Assembly: GCF_905163445.1 (NCBI RefSeq) | Contig: NC_053184.1 | Location: 7,874,001-7,938,000, forward strand | Direction: 5' to 3' | DNA: 64,000 nucleotides | From: Pararge aegeria | Lineage: Eukaryota; Arthropoda; Insecta; Lepidoptera; Nymphalidae | Part shown: piece by piece, positions 58,461 to 64,000 of the stretch | Position numbering within the stretch: position 1 is the stretch's first letter | How the letters are laid out: each line of letters starts with the position of its first letter | Made by a program: the position numbers and the translations under genes | The notes under the pieces: model-generated | What the model was told of the DNA's origin: nothing | Databases searched by the model: none | What the model saw: only the letters and a program-made list of their open reading frames with translations

Positions 58461-61400
58461 TTATATATACAGGGATAAGGCATATAAGATCTGTGAAATA
58501 ATAATACTCGCTACACAAACGAAGTAATACTGCAATTCAAATAAATTATTTACAAAATATCCCTTTAATATAATACGCAAATTAAAAGAGCTGTCTATTC
58601 TTGATTTTTTATACCAAAACTATTTAGTATATGTTAATTTAATATCATCAAATGTTTCCAGCATTCAAATTTAAAACAAGTTCTTAAGATGCAGTTCTTT
58701 TAAACATAGTAAAATAGATATCGACCATATTATTAAAAAAAAAAATTTTTACTTCAAATGAAGATGGAATTAGTAAAAACTAGATGACAATTTAAGATTT
58801 ATTTAAAGGACAACGCTCACCCTTAGAAAAAACCCAGACGTAACTGGTGAAATATTTGTCTCGGTTTTCTCTTTACAACTATGTAACTTGTATATTCCAA
58901 TATCAGAGGCTAACTTGTAAATATATTGCTTTATCTTTTTGTCCAAGCAAAGTATTTTAAAAGGAATTTTCACTTTTACCCCTATTTGTAACAGTGAGGT
59001 TTTACTGATGCCCAATAAATAATATAAAAGGTAGATAGTGGATATTGAGTTTCAGCTTGTTATAATCAGTAGATTCCATTCTAAAATGCTGAATTATATA
59101 TGCTTTTTAATACTTCACTTAAAGGTTATTTATGCTAAACACTACTGATATTGGATTTTTAGTCAGATAGGTCTGTTTTGTTTTGGTTGGATTGTGCATT
59201 CTCCTTTAATCTTAATTCTTTAGATCCCATATTAATTGTGTCCCAAAGTGATTCAGTCTATATTACATGATTTTTTTATTAGAGTTGTATATCAAAACAG
59301 TATGTTTCTTGCCATTGAGATGGTGCTTATTAAAGCTAAAAATAGGATTGAATTAGAATTTACCGACCCACTATTACAGCGATGATCAAGGAAGCAGAAA
59401 CACCATATGGTTTCATCATACCAGTCTCTGAAAATATAAAATTATCACTGAAAAACACATGTGATACTTATATTGAATGAACGGACGCCTGCCATTGCCA
59501 GACAGGTGATCAGTCCACAGTAAGGACCATTCCACCCTACTTATAATAGTGTTTCTATTTGTTTATTTGTAACTTATTCATGGATACAATCTAAAATTTA
59601 TCACTTATTCTTTTTTTTGTATATAGTATAATATTAAAATACTCAGCAAATAAAAAATTGTGCAGTTTGAGGACCCTTCTTTTAACTCCAAATGTAATTT
59701 AAAATGAATAGTTTGATGCTTTAAATTGAATTGTGTTATAAGTAACATTTATGTAGGCACATGGAACAATGTTTCATCAAGTTACATTTTGCACTTTGGT
59801 TGATGTTACTTGTTTATTTAGATAGATTTATTTATAAATAAGCACTATCAATTTCAAAATAATAGAAATGGTGCACAAGTCGATTATACTTCAAATAGTC
59901 CATCAGTATGAAAATCAAAACAAAATATTTCAGATGCAGTTTAAATCATTTCTGCTGTTAATCAATATGAGAATGTTCAATACACACATCTGTTAATTTG
60001 GTTTAAGCTAGTATTACTTTTATTGCTTTAATTAAGTTACCTTTTTATATCCAATTCTTTGATAGTATTATTGACAAAGTTTGCTAAATTGACATCTTTG
60101 GCTGCAACACGGCAACCTTCATATGTATCAGCTGGTATATCAGTTCGGAATGCTTTAAAATTACTGAGACAATCTCTTGTGATCACCTCCTTGGCTGAAA
60201 ACATAATTTCATTGAGCACATTTATAATTTTAATTACTCTAGGTAGGTATAGCATAATTATCATTCTGATAGTGTAAGTGTGTGTAGAAGTCGCGGGCAA
60301 CAGCTAGTTATTTTATAAATCTCTCATCTTAGATGAAGACGGTCTGTGGCCAGTGCAATATTAATTTGGCTGTTAATGATTTTTAAAATAGCTTAAACGA
60401 TAATTGTACCTACTGAAATTATAAAATGAATCAAAATTGTCATAAACGCAGTAATCCTTAACATGTTGATTTGCCACTACCAAGCATAGGCCTCCTTTCT
60501 CTTAGCAGAGCAGGATTATGAACATATAACAACACAACATATAACACAACATTCCTTAATGGTGACTGAATCCAGGTACGGAGGGCTTTTTTGGTCATAA
60601 TCATATGTCAACCAAAATGGCTATGCAATGGTATGGGAGTGAGACCTATGCAAGCATATAAATCTGACCAAATAAAATAATTTGGCCTAGCAAGAAATGC
60701 AGAAACTTCAAAGTTAGTAAAGCTGCACTAACCTGTCCCTATCAAAGCGAGGCAAGAAGGCCACCAAAAGGTGATCACTGGAGTCTATTATAAAACTTAC
60801 ACTTCTTACCCTCTACCTCACATTGGACCCAGCACAATAACCACTAGAGCAACTTTAAAATTAATATAATTTACATCAATATTTATAATAAAAAGTTCAA
60901 TCTGGTGTATTTAAAATTGAGGCTTTGATATAGAGGTTTGTTCTTGAAATTTGATACTTACCCCCTTTCCTCTCAATCAATTTAACACAGACATCTTCAT
61001 TGTCGAGACAGGGACTCCCTAAATATCCAACTCCTCGCCAATTGAATGGTTGCCCACAGCCTGGAGTGGCTGTTGTGCATTGATAACACCATATTGCATT
61101 ACCTAACAACAAAATTTTGAATATATAATTAAAAACCAAAAACTTTCTTTCAAACATCTTTGGTATGGAGAGGTCCGAGGTTCCCTTGGAGAGTGCATAA
61201 TTTTACCAGGCTTAGTGTGGGCGTCCAGCTAACATAAACCAGTCAGTATAGGGACCTGACACCTGAGTTTTTACAGGAGATGCCACACAGTCAAGCTTTC
61301 ATGTAAAAAAAGTGTATTTTCTAACATTTATTCAATAATTCTTCTATTGAATAACTTACTAAGTGGTATCAACTGTAATTTTCAAGTATGGTTTCTGAAG

Positions 61401-61727
61401 CTCTGCCAGATTGGGTGGGTTCTTTTATAAATTGACAAACTATGACACTGCTGACTGCAAAATAAATAAAATACTGCAACTATGTATTGCAATAGATTAC
61501 TGTGGACATTTTTTAAATGTAGGATACTACTTCGCATTCCTTACTAACAAAGAAGCTTTGTTGTGCAAAATCCATTATTTCACTACCAAGTACTACCATG
61601 AGACTTTTGAAATGGTCTTGTAAACCACACCCTAGTGCCCTGCATTTTACAATGGCAGTTATTATGAATATTACTTACATCCGTTAAAAACTGCTGACAA
61701 AATTATAGTAAACACAATTATCTGCAT
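58461..61727 (-). CDS. Ly6/uPAR (quiver/sleepless-like) GPI-anchored protein, complete
   Basis: Read on the minus strand, the exons are 61727-61679, 61102-60962, 60194-60041, 59427-59364 and 58529-58461 (TAA), totalling 477 nt, 158 aa. Phases 1, 1, 2, 0 join cleanly at GT-AG sites. Residues 1 to about 19 form a signal peptide (MQIIVFTIIL start). The mature protein opens with WCYQC and has ten cysteines (22, 25, 32, 48, 55, 72, 91, 124, 126, 132), the five-disulfide plan of Ly6 three-finger proteins, ending WCFCFLDHRCN. An N-glycosylation sequon lies at residue 105. After CNSGS comes a 22-residue hydrophobic tail, the expected GPI-attachment signal. Insect relatives such as quiver/sleepless modulate ion channels and receptors or organise septate junctions; which role applies here is unknown. 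It is the only complete minus-strand gene, convergent with the gustatory receptors. Confidence 0.88.
60270..60307 (+). mobile_element. Helitron-like 3' terminus
   Basis: GTAGAAGTCGCGGGCAACAG followed by CTAGT is the standard end of a non-autonomous Helitron-like family in Lepidoptera. Only the terminus is recognisable, in the Ly6 intron next to exon 3. Confidence 0.5.
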
Positions 61728-63058
61728 CTCTGATGTGTGATTAGATTACTTGTAAAATAACATTAAAGGGGGAAATTTAAAGAGAAAATTGATCTTCATT
61801 CGCACACACCGCAGACCGCGTCTATTTATTTTTTATTTAATTCAAGTTTTTAATAACCTGCTTTACGGCTTTGGATTCTAGCACAGATTATTATGATGCT
61901 ACGTAGGTTCTGAATTTTAAAGTCTATCTATATTTATTTAAATCTGTAGTCTGTGTAAAACAAAACACTCACCACAGACTACCAGCAACTTCATAAATAA
62001 CATAGGTGTTTATATCCTCATAGTGTAAATAAGAAAAAAATGATTTATTTTAAAAAAGCGTGGCTAGTATTCATTAATTTATTCCTTTATATTTGTTAAA
62101 ATATTTTATACTATTCTTAAATCAAATTGATTAAATTTTTTTTTTTTTTTTTTTAGTTTGGTTTTCTATATAAACCCATCTAAAACGGAATTCCTTGAAG
62201 GACCACATGAAACCACAAGCAATTAGATGAGGGTAAGATGCGCTCCACGAGATTATTATGTCTACCCATTTAGGGTCTACTTATGTCATAGAAATAGGAC
62301 GAGAAAATGGTACACATAATTATCTCTTAGTGGAAAAGTTTTGAAAATTTTTTTTATGCACATCCTTTCCCTAGCCTTTCCCTGTGTAAGGTAAAAGTGA
62401 CTGCTTAAGTTATTACCTACATACTGCAGTAAAATCATATAACCTACAATGTTAAAGCCGGTTTTCCACCGCGAAAGGAATAATGAGCGGGAAACGATTA
62501 GGCGGGACGGACTCCACTTGTAAGAAATAGTTCGATCCGACCATCTCACCTCTTTCTTTGTGGTAACACTGCAATGTAATTTGTCATTGCGAGTCTTTCG
62601 GATTCCGTAATGAGTCCGTTCTATTGCCTAGAGCTGAGCGAGTTCATTCCAACTCTTTCGGCTCGCTCAGTCCTTTTCGCTCGACTTTGTATTGGTGGAA
62701 CTGGAAACACAAGTATGCAGTTTACTCTTGCGAGTTGAACGGAGTCCTTTATGGGTCCGCTCCGATCGCGGTGGAAAACCAGCTGTAGTCTGATCTTAAG
62801 TTCGTAAGGTTAAGGTAAGATCTATAAGGTTTAACTCTGACTTTAACTCAGATTTAAAAACAGTTAAAACGAGACACGCAAGCTCTTAGGTCTAGCATAT
62901 TATATCTGTCTTGTTTTAACACTAAGAGTTGAGCGTCTACATAAGTCCGTCGTTATAATATCCTTAACTACAGTTTACTCGAAGTGGGAATTAATAAAAT
63001 TAAACATGATAAGTAGGCAGACAAAGAATAATTAATTATTGTGCTGTAAAACAATAAT
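61728..63058. other. Region between the Ly6 and EF-hand genes
   Basis: Should contain the Ly6 promoter and 5' UTR and the EF-hand 3' UTR. Apart from the MITE at 62456-62784 and a T run near 62138, nothing is recognisable. No canonical polyadenylation hexamer was seen close to the EF-hand stop. Confidence 0.45.
62456..62784. mobile_element. MITE with 18-bp terminal inverted repeats
   Basis: AGCCGGTTTTCCACCGCG at the left end and CGCGGTGGAAAACCAGCT at the right are inverted with one mismatch. The interior is GC-richer than the flanks with no open frame. I could not define the target duplication, so the superfamily is open. Confidence 0.75.
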
Positions 63059-64000
63059 TTAGACTTCAGTATCTTCAACTGGTTGTTCCTCTGGGAAAAT
63101 CGCCGCCCTAAGCATCATTAAATCTTCTTTATTCAAATCGATGCACATTGTACCAATAACATCCTCTATCCCTATAGTACCGTCATTACTTATATCAACT
63201 TCTTTAACTAGATTTTCTAAGTTCTTTGGTGGCATCTTGTGACCTTGTTTTGCTAATATTTCCTTAAAATATTCCCTGTCTATTGTACCGGCATTATCCG
63301 GATCTAGCACCTTTAACGCTGCACGTAGTTCTTCCTCAATCGGAAAGTCCCTTTGTCGCAATGTCACCATTTTTAAAAACTGATCATAATTTATATGGCC
63401 TTGAGGATGCGGTGGCCTAACACAAAATGCTATGAGTTCTTGTAACTGCTCTGGTGTATATGTCATTAGAAGTAATGCTTTCAGCATGTAAACTAATTCT
63501 TTTTCAGTTATGTATTCATGAATATCAGTGTAAGCTGGGGTGTAGTTTTGAAATACTTCCCAGAGCTGTTCAACTTCTGCCGTTTGTTCTGGTCTTAGTT
63601 CAAATTTAGGTTTAATAGCTTCTGAGGAATCACTGAAATCAAATGGTGCAGCTGGATCCGGAGGAGGAGGCTCTACATATTCCTCCTCTTCAAGTTGCTC
63701 TTCAAGTTTTTGTTCATCTTTTTTTTCTTCAGCTTCAACTTGCTCACCTTCTAATTCTTCCCCAGCAAGTTCTTCACCTTCGCCAATTACTTCTGGCCTT
63801 TCTTCTCCTTCAGTATGTTCTCCCTCGATGTGTTCACCTTTTAACTGCTCTTCCTCAGTATGTTCTCCTTCAAATTGTTCCCCCTCCACATTTTCTACTT
63901 CTGATTTAACTAATCCTTCTCCACCAAGTTCCGCATTCTCTCTACCTTTAGTTTCAAAGCCTTCACCGGCATTTGTTAGTGGAGTTTCAGTATCTGCGTT
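63059..64000 (-). CDS. Acidic EF-hand protein (calmodulin superfamily, DRC8-like), 5' end outside window
   Basis: One open frame of 313 codons runs from the right edge to a TAA at 63059-63061. No ATG lies upstream of the acidic block, so the start is beyond the window. The first part is a low-complexity Glu/Gly-rich tail made of EGE-type repeats, ending at EPPPPDPAAPFDF. The C-terminal roughly 190 residues form a four-EF-hand calmodulin/troponin-like fold. The third loop DPDNAGTIDREY lacks the acidic residue at position 12, and the fourth loop DISNDGTIGIED has the expected D/N/G/I pattern and ends in Asp. The first two hands are degenerate. The order resembles DRC8/EFCAB2 of the axonemal nexin-dynein regulatory complex, which would suggest a sperm-flagellum role, but this name is tentative; an unclassified calmodulin-like protein is possible. 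Confidence 0.8.
   Translation of the reverse strand, partial: NADTETPLTNAGEGFETKGRENAELGGEGLVKSEVENVEGEQFEGEHTEEEQLKGEHIEGEHTEGEERPEVIGEGEELAGEELEGEQVEAEEKKDEQKLEEQLEEEEYVEPPPPDPAAPFDFSDSSEAIKPKFELRPEQTAEVEQLWEVFQNYTPAYTDIHEYITEKELVYMLKALLLMTYTPEQLQELIAFCVRPPHPQGHINYDQFLKMVTLRQRDFPIEEELRAALKVLDPDNAGTIDREYFKEILAKQGHKMPPKNLENLVKEVDISNDGTIGIEDVIGTMCIDLNKEDLMMLRAAIFPEEQPVEDTEV

Noticed and set aside
58803..59015. Minus-strand 70-codon frame as the Ly6 terminal exon
   Set aside because: It is polar and lysine-rich with no hydrophobic tail. The exon at 58461-58529 fits the phase and the GPI-signal expectation.
63643..63909. Leu/Pro-rich plus-strand open frame
   Set aside because: It is the antisense of the Glu-rich repeat of the EF-hand gene; the minus frame is longer and carries EF-hand loops.

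Overview
The window looks like nuclear DNA of a moth or butterfly (Lepidoptera). It is AT-rich, its genes are split by GT-AG introns of 0.1-5 kb, and it carries many tRNA-derived SINEs, RTE-like LINE tails, hAT-type MITEs and Helitron-like ends of the kind common in Lepidoptera. No bacterial, viral, rRNA or CRISPR features were seen. Gene models were built by hand from splice sites, reading phase and comparison between paralogs, so they are predictions without transcript support.

Layout: (1) 458-38173, a tandem array of three SLC36/PAT-type amino-acid transporter genes on the + strand. PAT-A enters from the left edge without its 5' exons, PAT-B (439 aa) is complete, and PAT-C (464 aa) is complete. 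Five internal exons have exactly the same sizes in all three (122, 85, 245, 213 and 170 nt), so they arose by duplication of a spliced gene. (2) 40944-47624, a complete NADH-cytochrome b5 reductase gene (+, 6 exons, 311 aa). (3) 49148-56037, two complete insect gustatory/chemosensory receptor genes (+, 4 exons each, 392 and 407 aa), only 43 bp apart from stop to first ATG. (4) 58461-61727, a complete five-exon Ly6/quiver-like GPI-anchored protein gene (-, 158 aa). (5) 63059-64000, the 3' part of an acidic EF-hand protein gene (-), cut by the right edge.

The genes are not an operon. The groups look like unrelated neighbours: amino-acid uptake, microsomal electron transfer, taste receptors, a secreted/GPI Ly6 protein and a calcium-binding protein. 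Most of the remaining sequence, both introns and intergenic, is repeat-derived. The most interesting signals are the near-abutting gustatory receptor pair without a polyadenylation signal between them, the exon-size-locked transporter array, four hAT-type MITEs (three with exact 8-bp target duplications), several long near-perfect hairpins, a 1.5-kb tract with eleven GCGTCC/GGACGC motifs, and a three-copy dispersed repeat that I could not assign.
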